A stretch of DNA of 64,000 bases from Bacillota bacterium (GCA_023414875.1 JAEZMV010000005.1:1-64000), one strand, 5' to 3'; shown: positions 53,401-62,405, numbered from the stretch's first letter. Program-made: numbers and translations. Notes: generated from the sequence alone by a model not told the origin.

Positions 53401-54369
53401 CCATTCACCTTTTACGGCAGATGGGCATTCCGCCGGTATGGAATAATAATTTACTATTCCTATAAAATGATCGATACGGATGATATCATATAATTCGGCT
53501 GATATCTTCATTCGCTCTCTCCACCAGGCAAAATCGTGTTCTTCCATAACATCCCAGCGATATAATGGGTTGCCCCAGCGCTGTCCGATATCTGAGAAAG
53601 TATCCGGAGGAACTCCTGCTACATTAATCGGGTTCTTTCTCTCATCAAGCTCAAATAAATTACCATGCACCCATACGTCCGAACTGTCAGTTGATACATA
53701 AAGCGGAATATCACCGACTATCTGTATACCGATTTTATTGGCATAATATTTTAATTTATCCCATTGTTCGCGGAATTTGTATTGACAGAACTCCCAAAAA
53801 TTAATTTCCTCTTCCAACATTTCTGTATAACGTTTCAGTGCTTCTGGCCTTCGCAGTTTTATGTCCTCATCCCACAAAAGCCATTCTTTATTTCCAAAAT
53901 AACCTTTCACAGCCATGTAGATGCTATAATCCTTCAACCAGTATTCATTCTTCTTGCAGAAATTCAGAAATTCTTCTTTGTTAAAATGCTGACTTCTATG
54001 AAATGCCTTCTTTAAAACTGTAAAACGCAATTGATAAATCTGTGCATAATCAATACAATCCTCTGCGTTCTGCCATTTTAAGGTATTTACCTCCATTGGT
54101 TCCAACAGCCCTTCACTGATCAGATAATCCAAATCAATATAATATGGATTACCGGCAAATGCTGAAAAAGATTGATATGGACTATCTCCATAGCTCGTGG
54201 GTCCAACCGGTAGTACCTGCCAATATTTACAACCAGTCCGCTTTACAAAATCCGCAAAGGTATATCCCTCTTGCCCTAAGGTGCCGATGCCATACGGGGA
54301 TGGTAATGCGCTAATTGGCATCAATATTCCGGCTCCTCTATTAAGTTCATGTTTTCTTCTTATAGTCAT
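50473..54369 (-). CDS. Fused 4-alpha-glucanotransferase (GH77) / alpha-glucan phosphorylase (GT35)
   Basis: 1298 residues in one frame. The N-terminal 500 residues are MalQ: LPVGPTSYGDSPYQSFSAFA, IRIDHFIGI (nucleophile Asp), IIAEDLGAIT (acid Glu) and TGTHDNETLVGY. From about 525 to the end is a complete phosphorylase: KVCYLSAEFLIGRL, GNGGLGRLAACFLDS, NNKTNGITQRRWL, and the PLP lysine in EASGTGNMKFMLNGA. Fusing the two would let disproportionation feed phosphorolysis to glucose-1-phosphate. No internal start or stop suggests separate proteins. Elsewhere they are normally two genes. It is first in the locus, repressed probably by the divergent LacI protein. Confidence 0.95.
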   Translation of the reverse strand: MTIRRKHELNRGAGILMPISALPSPYGIGTLGQEGYTFADFVKRTGCKYWQVLPVGPTSYGDSPYQSFSAFAGNPYYIDLDYLISEGLLEPMEVNTLKWQNAEDCIDYAQIYQLRFTVLKKAFHRSQHFNKEEFLNFCKKNEYWLKDYSIYMAVKGYFGNKEWLLWDEDIKLRRPEALKRYTEMLEEEINFWEFCQYKFREQWDKLKYYANKIGIQIVGDIPLYVSTDSSDVWVHGNLFELDERKNPINVAGVPPDTFSDIGQRWGNPLYRWDVMEEHDFAWWRERMKISAELYDIIRIDHFIGIVNYYSIPAECPSAVKGEWKQGPGKKLTDVIEESIGEAKIIAEDLGAITSEVRALINETGYAGMKILEFGLGGPADHEYLPHNYIGTNMVAYTGTHDNETLVGYLMNKTEEELEFAYRYFSVSSREKLPYAIIRALYSSNANVVVVQMQDLLLLDNTARMNFPSTIGGNWLWRMKKSQYEDIPEEILSEYAAIYARAPKQTRVTEDDDNSLIEEEVMDNSFKANVIAILDLDYQKTIKEASTIQLYNAVSKAAMKNLGKEWGLSVPGKKVCYLSAEFLIGRLVYSNLYNMGLFNQFIELMSENNLDIRVFEDIEDAALGNGGLGRLAACFLDSGATIGITLNGYGIRYKYGLFKQYFEDGFQKEIPDDWQRFGDPWSIRKEDEKVLIHYKNQSVYAVPYDTPVIGYGDRKVNTLRLWQAEPLEQFNFELFNEQKYDKASKNKNEAEAISSLLYPNDSSDEGKKLRLKQEYFFSAATLQDVIGRYKKKFGEDFSHFSEEYAIQLNDTHPVVAIPELIRLFVEEEKISFTKALRIAKETFAYTNHTVMSEALEKWNAGLFKTVIPAVYKYVVLIHKALIKELKSFGKVTEEEQKQYLIIDNDTIHMARLAIYATHSTNGVAKLHTEILKNDALKEWYELYPERFNNKTNGITQRRWLALANMELAGFISDKIGNSWLTDLDRLKDLEKFANNKQVMKQFGDIKRIKKRQLADYIYKQEKIRVNPDFIFDIQVKRLHEYKRQLLNAFSILDIYFGLKDGRIKELNPTAFIFGAKAAPGYYRAKGIIKFLNEIAKMMEQDQEIKDKLQVIFVHNYNVSYAEKLTPAADISEQISTAGTEASGTGNMKFMLNGAVTLGTYDGANVEIVEQAGEENNYIFGARVEDIEKIKDTYNPRELYEKNPRIKKVLDTLVNGTFDDGKTGMFEELYNSILNGASWHKPDYYYLLLDFIPYCEAKLQVNRDYSDTYSFRRKCFLNTANAGKFSSDRSIRDYANEIWN

Positions 54370-54463
54370 GTGTTATATGCATCTCCGGAATCTTCAAATT
54401 ATTCGGTGTTATAGCTCTCCTTTTGTATATTTTCTTCTACAATCATGTTATAGTCTCAACTAC

Positions 54464-54520
54464 TTTCGATAATTTTCGAAACTATATGCATATGGTAGCA
54501 TTTTCTAATTGCTTTGTCAA
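54464..54520 (-). promoter_or_regulatory. Promoter and LacI-type operator of the alpha-glucan locus
   Basis: TTGACA (54515-54520), 17 bases and TACCAT (54492-54497) form the promoter. Directly after the start of transcription lies TTTCGA-TAATTT-TCGAAA (54464-54481), a perfect inverted repeat typical of LacI-family operators. A partial match, AAATTTTCGAATAA, is near 54676 toward the lacI gene. Confidence 0.65.
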
Positions 54521-54889
54521 TAAAGATATTTTATATTTTAGTTATAATATATATTTCCCAACTCATTAGATTTAATTCTTTTGTTTATTTTTACATTATA
54601 CAAAAATTTCGTCATATTAATGCTCATTTTTAAGTAATATTTCTATGGTGGAAATCGTGATTTTATCAACTTTATAAAAAATTTTCGAATAAGTTAGGTC
54701 AATATCCCTATAGATCCTAGTAAAGTTGTATTTATTTGCCATAAGTCGAAATATACAAAAAAAAGACTAAAATAATGAATGAAATCTGTAAGAATAGGCG
54801 AATTAATAAAGATATATTGAAAATAAACATACTTGAGGTTATACTTAAGTTGATTTTATGTTTGTTTAATTGCATTAGGAGGAGCGTCC

Positions 54890-55882
54890 ATGGCTACGAT
54901 TAAAGATATTGCAGATAAATTAGGCATCGCAGTAAGCACCGTATCAAAGGGCTTGAATGGAGCCAGTGATATTAGTGCTGAGATGCGGCAGTTAGTTCTT
55001 GATACTGCTGTTGAGATGGGGTATGCTTCAAAAAAAATGAGAAGCTCCGGTACACGTAAGGTTTGTATCTTCATCGAAAACATGGATTATGAAAATATAG
55101 AACAATTCGGATATGATATTATCGTTGGTTTTAGACTTTCCGCAGCAAGAAGGCACTGGGATGTAACTGTTGTTCCCACTAACTTAAATATGCAGACCGC
55201 AGAGAAATTTGATACATATATGTTAAAAAACGGCTACAGCGGTGCTTTTCTCCTCGGTTTTACTCTACACGATGACTGGGTTAGACAATTAAGTAAAACT
55301 ACGGTTCCAACTGTTTTATTGGATAATTATATCGAGCATAACAATCATGTAGGATATGTCGGAACAGACAGTTCAGAAGGAATTGACCTGGCAGTTAATC
55401 ACTTATACAGCCTCGGACATAAAAAAATTGCATTTTTAAATGGTTCTAAGAACTCCATGGTTTCCGAGCAAAGACACCAGTCTTTTGTAAACAGTATGAT
55501 CAAGCATGGGTTAGAGGTTGACGATAATTTGATAGAATACGGTTATTATGTTCCTGACTGTGCTAAGGATCATGTTCCCGGCTTTATAACAAACGGAGCT
55601 ACTGCTATCATGTGTGCAAGTGACTTAATTGCCTCCGGTGTTATTTATGAGTTACAGAAACTGGGACTGAAGGTTCCGAAGGACATCAGTGTAATCGGGT
55701 TTGATGATCTGCCGATTGCAGCACAGCTTTCTCCCTCTTTAACAACAATAAGGCAGGATCGTACTGATTTAGGAAAAAGCGCTTTTCTATTGCTGGATGG
55801 TTTAATTCATAACGTCACAATCAGTAAAATGCTGTTAAGGGCAAAATTTATCCAAAGAGATAGTTCCGGGTCATGTAAATAA
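54890..55882 (+). CDS. LacI-family transcriptional regulator of alpha-glucan use
   Basis: 330 residues. The N-terminal helix-turn-helix and hinge read TIKDIADKLGIAVSTVSKGL and DTAVEMGYASKKMR, classic for LacI. The rest is a periplasmic-binding-like sensor with DNYIEHNNHVGYVGTDS, GHKKIAFLNGSKNS, and VIGFDDLPIAAQLSPSLTTI. It is divergent from the glucan locus across 520 bases, in which a LacI-type palindrome sits just downstream of the fused enzyme's promoter. It most likely represses the locus until a maltose-like inducer binds. A ribosome-binding site TTAGGAGGAG precedes the ATG. Confidence 0.94.
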   Translation: MATIKDIADKLGIAVSTVSKGLNGASDISAEMRQLVLDTAVEMGYASKKMRSSGTRKVCIFIENMDYENIEQFGYDIIVGFRLSAARRHWDVTVVPTNLNMQTAEKFDTYMLKNGYSGAFLLGFTLHDDWVRQLSKTTVPTVLLDNYIEHNNHVGYVGTDSSEGIDLAVNHLYSLGHKKIAFLNGSKNSMVSEQRHQSFVNSMIKHGLEVDDNLIEYGYYVPDCAKDHVPGFITNGATAIMCASDLIASGVIYELQKLGLKVPKDISVIGFDDLPIAAQLSPSLTTIRQDRTDLGKSAFLLLDGLIHNVTISKMLLRAKFIQRDSSGSCK

Positions 55883-55893
55883 TGAATCATATA

Positions 55894-55924
55894 GGGTGTC
55901 CTTATAATGAGGGCGCCCTTTTTT
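55894..55924 (+). terminator. Terminator of the lacI-type gene
   Basis: GGGTGTCC pairs with GGGCGCCC using two G-U pairs, then TTTTTT. The following CGTAGAAAA resembles the bases after the 42.4 kb terminator. Confidence 0.85.
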
Positions 55925-55927
55925 CGT

Positions 55928-55957
55928 AGAAAATCCCCTACTTCGAAAAGTAAGGGG
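55928..55957 (-). terminator. Terminator of the phosphatidyltransferase gene
   Basis: CCCCTTACTT and AAGTAGGGG pair around TTCG on the minus strand, followed by ATTTTCT. Convergent with the lacI-type terminator. Confidence 0.75.
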
Positions 55958-56013
55958 TTCTTTATACATAGTATGAGAAAATTGTTTTTACATAAGTTTT
56001 CTATTTTAAGTTG

Positions 56014-56598
56014 TTATACCTTTGCTGTCTTTAGTTTTCGATACATATTAATATATTCCTTGATATAAAGCAAGAAAGACAATAATAAAAACATTCCACA
56101 TATAAGCATTAATACATTCGCAATGGAACTCTTCAAGCCGGGCACTGAAATCAGAACTAGCATGACTGCATAAAATACTGTTGTAGAAACTTTTCCAAAC
56201 CACTTGGCTCCGGTTAATTTTGTTCCTTTTCTTAGCATTACAATTCCTGCGATAAGTAAATACAGCTGCATTACTACAAACAGGATCAGTAATAAAAACA
56301 TCCATTTTATTTTTACTACAAGCACAAATATTAGGGATGCCTGAGTGAGTTTATCAGCTAGTGGATCCAGTAACTTCCCCAGATCTGTTATCATATTAAA
56401 TTTACGTGCTATGAAACCGTCTAAAAAATCAGTCATTCCTGATATAAATACAACAATAGCGGCTCGCATATATTCTCTTGGAAGCGTTGCTTTTACATAC
56501 AAAAATGCAAAAACAGGAATTAATAAAAACCGAACATAACATAATATATTCGGTATTGCCCATATATCCTTTTTAGAAAACTTAGACACTAATTTCAT
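56014..56598 (-). CDS. CDP-alcohol phosphatidyltransferase (PgsA-like)
   Basis: 194 residues with about five or six membrane helices. The CDP-OH-P motif is complete: FLDGFIARKFNMITDLGKLL with DPLADK directly after (residues about 57-82), containing DG, AR, G and two D residues that bind CDP and metal. It most likely makes phosphatidylglycerophosphate from CDP-diacylglycerol and glycerol-3-phosphate; a cardiolipin-synthase-like role is possible. PNILCYVRFLLIPVFAFLY near the N-terminus is typical. It is a single gene with its own terminator. Confidence 0.88.
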   Translation of the reverse strand: MKLVSKFSKKDIWAIPNILCYVRFLLIPVFAFLYVKATLPREYMRAAIVVFISGMTDFLDGFIARKFNMITDLGKLLDPLADKLTQASLIFVLVVKIKWMFLLLILFVVMQLYLLIAGIVMLRKGTKLTGAKWFGKVSTTVFYAVMLVLISVPGLKSSIANVLMLICGMFLLLSFLLYIKEYINMYRKLKTAKV

Positions 56599-56742
56599 CT
56601 ATTTCTTCCCCCTGTTTCCCGTAAAAACGTTGAGTTTAATCTAGGTATTATTCTACTATTATTATATTAAAACAAATTAATATATTGAGTGTTTTCAAAT
56701 ATTTATCACAATAACACCCCTGCTTTATGGGCATAAATCGTG

Positions 56743-56834
56743 AAGAATAGCCGCTTTTGCTATTCTTAATGTCTCGCATGTTTACGAGACTATTCACACT
56801 AACGAAGCATGGCTGGTTTTGCCGCAAAGGCTTC
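56743..56834. repeat. Three consecutive hairpins in an intergenic element
   Basis: AAGAATAGC/GCTATTCTT (56743-56767), GTCTCG/CGAGAC (56771-56790), and GAAGC/GCTTC (56804-56834) follow one another in the 525-base gap between the phosphatidyltransferase and DedA genes. A minus-strand ORF crossing them has no ribosome-binding site and is likely spurious. The pattern looks like a dispersed clostridial repeat or structured RNA. Confidence 0.5.
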
Positions 56835-56846
56835 ATAGAAAACCCG

Positions 56847-56890
56847 TAAATATAATAATGAATTTCCACTGGAATTCATTATTATATTTA
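56847..56890. other. Perfect 18-bp AT-rich inverted repeat
   Basis: TAAATATAATAATGAATT and its exact complement flank eight bases. It could serve as a bidirectional terminator. It directly follows the three-hairpin element. Confidence 0.8.
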
Positions 56891-56973
56891 CTAAGAATTC
56901 AACTTAGTTGAGTTCTTTTCATACTGATTACAATTTTAACATAATTATCTTGATTATGGTAGTCATATTTAGA

Positions 56974-57013
56974 ATGTTTGAAGAGAAATAATTTAGTATG
57001 TTTGAAGAGAAAT
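56974..57013. repeat. Pair of direct repeats upstream of the DedA gene
   Basis: ATGTTTGAAGAGAAAT occurs at 56974-56989 and 56998-57013, a 24-base period. It is about 110-150 bases upstream of the DedA start; possibly regulatory, but no protein can be named. Confidence 0.7.
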
Positions 57014-57123
57014 GACTGCTTCTCATTTTAAGCCATAAAATCACCTTACATCAAGTGGTAAATACATGATTTATATCTTAGCAGAATATAGTTTAATAAT
57101 CACCCTATTCCAAAGGAGATTTC

Positions 57124-57759
57124 ATGAGTTTTATTACAGATCTTATCTATGAGTACGGTATGCTTGCTATTTTCATCATTATCATGCTAGAATACGCGTG
57201 TTTTCCTGTATCAAGCGAAATCGTCTTACCTCTTTCGGGTGCTGTGGCATCCGTGAATAACACTAATTTTTTTGTTATTCTCCCTCTTAGTATACTGGCA
57301 GGCTTAATCGGTACCGGAATATGTTATACCGTGGGCTGGTTTGGCGGTGGAGCTATCATTCAAGTAATTACCCGTAAATTTCCGAAATCAAAAAAAGGGA
57401 TAGATACTGCCTATGTAAAATTCAATCAGAACGGAGCCGCTGCCGTGTGTATAGGAAGAGTAATTCCTTTAGTTCGTACTTACATTGCTTTAATAGCAGG
57501 AGCGGCAAAAATGAATCCGATTACCTATTTTACCGCTTCTGCTATCGGTATATCGGTATGGAACACCCTATTGATTGGTTTAGGTTATATTCTACGCCAA
57601 AACTACAAAGCAGTTGGTGATTATTACATTCGATATAAGCACAATTTACTTCCTGTTGTTATTATTTTTATAGGAGTTCTCCTTGTGAATTTTTTCTTTA
57701 AGCGTAAAAAGAAGCATCAAAGAAAAAAGGAAAGTAAAGCAGCTCAAACAGTGAGTTAA
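57124..57759 (+). CDS. DedA-family membrane protein
   Basis: 211 residues with about five hydrophobic segments. The family motifs are ARG-containing GRVIPLVRTYIALIAGAAKM (about residues 120-140) and the early LEYACFPVSSEIVLPLSGAVA with its acidic residue. DedA proteins are thought to move phospholipid or undecaprenyl phosphate carriers across the membrane. The C-terminus is highly basic (KRKKKHQRKKESK). Its end overlaps the convergent MATE gene's stop by four bases. The ribosome-binding site is AAAGGAG, close to the ATG. Confidence 0.92.
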   Translation: MSFITDLIYEYGMLAIFIIIMLEYACFPVSSEIVLPLSGAVASVNNTNFFVILPLSILAGLIGTGICYTVGWFGGGAIIQVITRKFPKSKKGIDTAYVKFNQNGAAAVCIGRVIPLVRTYIALIAGAAKMNPITYFTASAIGISVWNTLLIGLGYILRQNYKAVGDYYIRYKHNLLPVVIIFIGVLLVNFFFKRKKKHQRKKESKAAQTVS

Positions 57760-59108
57760 TTTCTTATGACAGATTTATTCTCCCATTTTCCGGAGACAAC
57801 CCTAAAGATTCCCACTAGCGCGGTAATCAGCCAATTCAAACCGGTTGCCCACCAAATTCCATAGGGACCGATAAAAATAGTCAATATGCTTGCAAATAAT
57901 ATTCTGCAGATAACTTCGGTTATACCCATGATCAACGGGACTTGGATGTCTCCGGTTCCACTTAAAAAGTTTCTGGAAACGAATATCATACCGACCGATG
58001 AATAGAAAAAGCAGGTTATCCTAATTGCCTTGACGCCGGCATTTACTACTTCAATATCCTCGCTCTTTGTGAATAGCTCCATGATAAATTCCCCGCCAAA
58101 GAACATTACCGGCAGCATCAGAAAACTAAAAATTAATATGATAATTGAAGCAGACTTAAAACCCTTCCTTGCACGGTCAATTCGCCCTGCTCCAACATTT
58201 TGCCCTGCATAGGCTGCCACTGCAGCTCCAACGGACATGCCCGGCTGAAGTACCAGCTGCTCAATACGTGAAACTACCGTACTTGCGGCGATCAACACTT
58301 CACTATAACCATTTATAATTCCCTGTAAAACCATCATTGAGATAGAAATAAATGAATTTTGCAGTGCTACCGGTATACCCAGTCGTAGGCATTTTTTTAA
58401 GATTTCTCTATCCGGTTTAAAATCTCTTAACGGCATTCTAAGTATTTTTACCTTCGCCATAGCATAAATAATACACCCAACTGCAGAAACAATCTGTGAA
58501 ATTATGGTTGCTATTGCCACACCGGGTACATCCCAGTGGAATACCACAACAAATAAAAGATCCAAGCCCACATTTAACAAGCTTGCAATTATTAAAAATA
58601 TCAAAGGCGTAATTGAATCTCCGAGCGCTCTTAATACAGCTGCCATACCATTATAGCAGGAAACACCCAGGATACCGGCAAAGGTTATTTTCATATAAAT
58701 ATTCGCTTGATCGATTATAGTGTCCGGTGTATTCAACAGTTCTAATAACGTTCGGCTAAAGATAAAGCCTAGAAGCCCCATTGTTAATGAAACACCGATA
58801 ACTATGTAGGTCGCAGTTGCAAAGCTTTTTCTCATATTGTCATAATCCTTAGCCCCGAAATACTGAGAAATTACAATTGATATTCCTGCAGATAGACCAA
58901 ACGCAAGACCAATGATAAGAAAAACAATCGAACCGGTTGCTCCTACGGCTGCCAAAGCATCTTTACCTACATAGTTTCCTACTACAATAGAATCAACCAT
59001 ATTGTAAAATTGCTGAAACAGATTACCAAAAAACATTGGTATTGAAAACTGTAATATTAATTTAGCAGGGGACCCGTCAGTTAAATCCCTTGTAATCATT
59101 TTTTTCAT
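57756..59108 (-). CDS. MATE-family multidrug efflux transporter
   Basis: About 450 residues from ATG 59108 (AAAGGTGTGG upstream); a longer frame adds 20 doubtful residues. It starts MKKMITRDLTDGSPAKLILQ and then shows FGNLFQQFYNMVDSIVVGNYVG, the usual MATE start, with about twelve membrane helices in two halves. The second half repeats the pattern at VALQNSFISISMMVLQGIING and VVSRIEQLVLQPGMSVGAAVAA. It exports cationic compounds using Na+ or H+. The substrate is unknown. Single gene, convergent with DedA. Confidence 0.92.
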   Translation of the reverse strand: MKKMITRDLTDGSPAKLILQFSIPMFFGNLFQQFYNMVDSIVVGNYVGKDALAAVGATGSIVFLIIGLAFGLSAGISIVISQYFGAKDYDNMRKSFATATYIVIGVSLTMGLLGFIFSRTLLELLNTPDTIIDQANIYMKITFAGILGVSCYNGMAAVLRALGDSITPLIFLIIASLLNVGLDLLFVVVFHWDVPGVAIATIISQIVSAVGCIIYAMAKVKILRMPLRDFKPDREILKKCLRLGIPVALQNSFISISMMVLQGIINGYSEVLIAASTVVSRIEQLVLQPGMSVGAAVAAYAGQNVGAGRIDRARKGFKSASIIILIFSFLMLPVMFFGGEFIMELFTKSEDIEVVNAGVKAIRITCFFYSSVGMIFVSRNFLSGTGDIQVPLIMGITEVICRILFASILTIFIGPYGIWWATGLNWLITALVGIFRVVSGKWENKSVIRN

Positions 59109-59353
59109 ATAACTACCACACCTTTCATAAAATCTGCATACTATATGTATAAAATCTAAATCTTTCAAATAGTAGAAGTATAATTTCTCTAAATATTAAT
59201 CATTCGTATTATACTCTGTTTTCATCAAATGTAAATGTTTTATATCATAAATATCATGTCATATCGACATTTTCCCAGATACTACTATTCATAATCATAA
59301 GCTAGCCTCATATAATTAAAGGAAGATTTACCTTACCGGGAGTGAGTACGTCT

Positions 59354-62059
59354 ATGAATTGGCATAATTTATCCATAGAAGAAACCCTGAAGCAACTGGG
59401 TGTATCTACGGATTATGGTTTATCTGCAAAAGAAGTAAAATTGAGACAGCAGACCTACGGCAAAAATATCTTAACAGCAAAGAAGGGAAAGAGTCTTCTC
59501 GTCAAATTTTTTTCTCAATTTGCTGATTTTATGATACTCATATTAATTTTTGCTGCTTTTCTTTCGTTTTTTGTTTCCTATCTGGATGGAGAACCGGATT
59601 TTGTAGATCCTGTCATTATATTAATAATTATTGTTGTTAACGCTACGCTTGGCGTTATGCAGGAAGCCAGAGCAGAAAAAGCATTGGAAGCTTTAAAGAA
59701 AATGTCTGCACCTACTGCACATGTTCTACGGGATGGGAAAGTCTCCCTGATTGATTCATCCGATCTGGTACCGGGTGATATCATCTTATTGGAGACAGGA
59801 GGTTTTGTGCCTTCGGATGCCCGCCTAATTACCGCAGTTAATTTGAAAGCTGAGGAAGCATCCTTAACAGGGGAGTCTAACCCAATTGATAAGGTTGCAG
59901 AGGTGATTTTAAAGCCTGAGACTAATCTTGGTGACCGAATAAATCTGGTTCTGGCAACCAGTACTGTTACCTATGGAAGAGGGGTTGCAGTTGTTACTGA
60001 AACAGGTATGAATACTCAGGTTGGTCATATTGCAACCTTGATTATGGAAGACGAAACCCCCATGACTCCTTTACAGAAACGTCTTGCAAAGACCGGGAAG
60101 GTTCTGGGAAGTGCTGCTTTAATCATATGTGCAGTTATATTTATTATGGGGTTAGTAAAACAGCTGCCAGTATTTGATATGTTTATGACTTCTGTCAGTC
60201 TTGCTGTCGCTGCGATCCCGGAAGGGCTGCCGGCCATAGTAACGATTATGCTTTCCTTAGGTGTTCAGCGAATGGCTAAGAAAAATGCAGTCATTCGAAA
60301 GCTTCCTGCCGTGGAAACTCTTGGTAGTGCTACTGTCATATGTTCAGATAAAACAGGTACATTAACACAGAACGTAATGACCGTTACACAGATTTGTTCC
60401 ATAGATGGAAATGAAAAAATGAACAGTGAATTTGGATCCTTTCTACTCTCCCATGCATCCCTATGCAATGATGCCATCCTAAATGTCGAGAAAGGAAATG
60501 TATCCGTAACCGGTGAACCAACAGAAAAAGCATTAGTACTAGCCGCATACCTAGCAGGCTCAAATAAGAAAGAACTTGATTCTGCTTATGAAAGAGTGTA
60601 CGAGATACCTTTTGACTCCGCCAGAAAATTAATGACCACCATACATAAATCCTTCGATCATTCTTACCGAAGCATTACGAAGGGTGCCTTTGACTTTATG
60701 CTCAGCCGCTGTACCCGGTATTATCATAACGGGAAGCCGCTTCCACTTACCACAAGAGATAAAAACCGTCTCACAGCCTTAAATAATAAAATGACAGAAA
60801 AGGCACTGCGCGTCATCGCTGTCGCTTATAAAGACCTTCCAAACCTGGCTATGAAAGCAGATCCCAAGGTAATGGAAAATGATCTGACTTTTATCGGTTT
60901 GATTGGAATGATAGATCCGCCCAGAGAAGAAGTGAAAGAAGCTGTTTATTTATGCAGGCAGGCAGGTATCAAACCGGTTATGATAACCGGTGATCATATT
61001 CTGACGGCAAAGGCAATTGCAAGAGAACTTGGGATTTTGACAGATCAGGATGAAGCAATCGTCGGCGATGAACTCAGCAAAATGAGCAATGAAGATTTAG
61101 CAGAAAATATTGCACGCTTTAGTGTATTTGCAAGGGTTTCTCCCGAACATAAGGTACGAATTGTAAAGGCATTCCAAAGCCGTGGTGAAGTAGTCGCTAT
61201 GACGGGAGACGGAGTAAACGATGCTCCTGCTCTTAAGGCGGCTGATATCGGATGTGCCATGGGTATTACCGGAACTGATGTAGCGAAAAATGCGGCGGAT
61301 ATGATCCTGACCGACGATAATTTTGCTACTATTGTATCTGCGGTAAAGGAAGGCCGGGGTATCTATGATAATATTAAGAAAGCAGTGCATTTCCTCTTAT
61401 CCAGTAATATTGGAGAAATACTGACTATATTTGTTGCTATCTTATTAGGATTACCGACTCCTCTAATTGCAGTTCAATTATTATGGGTTAATCTTGTAAC
61501 AGATTCTCTTCCTGCTATTTCGCTGGGGGTAGAACCTACCGCAAAAGATATTATGAAGAAAAAGCCGGTATCACCAAGCAAGGGTATGTTCGCAGATGGT
61601 TTAGCGATCAGAATTATACTGGAAGGTATTATGATAGGGTCTTTAGCCTTGTTAGCATTTATCATCGGACATAATTATTATGACTCTCCTGCATTGCTAC
61701 GGTCACTTTCAGAACAGTTTGACAACAATGTCAAGCCCCAGACCTATATCCCCTGGGTTGGAAGGACAATGGCCTTTGCGGTATTAAGCTTATCCCAGCT
61801 GTTTCATTCCTTTAACATGCGTAGCGAGTATCCTCTCTCAGAAATCGGTGTATTTAGTAACCGTAAACTAGTTTATTCCTTTATCATATGTACATTCCTG
61901 CAAATAGCAGTTATAACCATTCCACCCCTGGCAAAGGTATTCCAGGTCGTTCCGTTATCCATGCGGCAGTGGGCAGTTGTTTTATTTCTTTCCTTTGTAC
62001 CAATTATTATTGTTGAAGCACAGAAGCTGCTTAATCTCCGTAAAAAGAAATCTAAGTAA
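59354..62059 (+). CDS. Ca2+-type P-type ATPase (P2A)
   Basis: About 901 residues from ATG 59354; the in-frame GTG at 59342 is possible. It couples ATP hydrolysis to cation export. Features in order: N-terminal cation ATPase domain (EETLKQLGVSTDYGLSAKEV), LTGESNPIDK in the actuator, PEGLPAIVTIMLSLGVQRMA in helix 4 (Ca2+-type motif), CSDKTGTLTQN (phosphorylated Asp), GDGVNDAPALKAADIGCAMG, and the C-terminal helices with QLLWVNLVTDSLPAISLG. Calcium is the most likely ion. It is monocistronic; a weak AATAA/TTATT hairpin around 62072 could end transcription. Confidence 0.94.
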   Translation: MNWHNLSIEETLKQLGVSTDYGLSAKEVKLRQQTYGKNILTAKKGKSLLVKFFSQFADFMILILIFAAFLSFFVSYLDGEPDFVDPVIILIIIVVNATLGVMQEARAEKALEALKKMSAPTAHVLRDGKVSLIDSSDLVPGDIILLETGGFVPSDARLITAVNLKAEEASLTGESNPIDKVAEVILKPETNLGDRINLVLATSTVTYGRGVAVVTETGMNTQVGHIATLIMEDETPMTPLQKRLAKTGKVLGSAALIICAVIFIMGLVKQLPVFDMFMTSVSLAVAAIPEGLPAIVTIMLSLGVQRMAKKNAVIRKLPAVETLGSATVICSDKTGTLTQNVMTVTQICSIDGNEKMNSEFGSFLLSHASLCNDAILNVEKGNVSVTGEPTEKALVLAAYLAGSNKKELDSAYERVYEIPFDSARKLMTTIHKSFDHSYRSITKGAFDFMLSRCTRYYHNGKPLPLTTRDKNRLTALNNKMTEKALRVIAVAYKDLPNLAMKADPKVMENDLTFIGLIGMIDPPREEVKEAVYLCRQAGIKPVMITGDHILTAKAIARELGILTDQDEAIVGDELSKMSNEDLAENIARFSVFARVSPEHKVRIVKAFQSRGEVVAMTGDGVNDAPALKAADIGCAMGITGTDVAKNAADMILTDDNFATIVSAVKEGRGIYDNIKKAVHFLLSSNIGEILTIFVAILLGLPTPLIAVQLLWVNLVTDSLPAISLGVEPTAKDIMKKKPVSPSKGMFADGLAIRIILEGIMIGSLALLAFIIGHNYYDSPALLRSLSEQFDNNVKPQTYIPWVGRTMAFAVLSLSQLFHSFNMRSEYPLSEIGVFSNRKLVYSFIICTFLQIAVITIPPLAKVFQVVPLSMRQWAVVLFLSFVPIIIVEAQKLLNLRKKKSK

Positions 62060-62201
62060 CATAAATCCTAACAATAATGTCCACCCACGTGGTAGTTATT
62101 CCAAAACCCTAATATTTTACCCAAATCAATGCCTTGTACTTGAAATATATCCGAATTCGTTATATAGTTAAGATGATAAATATTAATTGCGAGGTGTTGG
62201 C

Positions 62202-62405
62202 GTGAATCCTATGAACGAAAAAAGAGAGGTTCCAACAAAAGCCTATGATGACTCGATGTGGGATCGCAATTCCATCTATGACAAGATGCCTTATGTCCGT
62301 GATCCAGATTTGAATGTTGAACAGATATTTACTAAGGTTACCGGAAATATCATCAAATCCTACCGCTGTCAAACAAAAGAAACCTATGAGGTCAAACACG
62401 AATGA
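62202..62405 (+). CDS. Small hypothetical protein
   Basis: About 67 residues from GTG 62202, chosen because GAGGTG lies five bases before it. The sequence MNPMNEKREVPTKAYDDSM, followed by WDRNSIYDKMPYVRDPDLN, is acidic, soluble and probably has no membrane part. A terminator-like hairpin follows at 62425, which supports a separate gene. No family is recognised; tyrosine and aspartate are frequent. It could be a small conserved clostridial protein. Confidence 0.55.
   Translation: MNPMNEKREVPTKAYDDSMWDRNSIYDKMPYVRDPDLNVEQIFTKVTGNIIKSYRCQTKETYEVKHE

Noticed and set aside
56648..56869. 73-residue minus-strand ORF
   Set aside because: It has no ribosome-binding site and crosses three hairpins; it is more likely a translated structured repeat.
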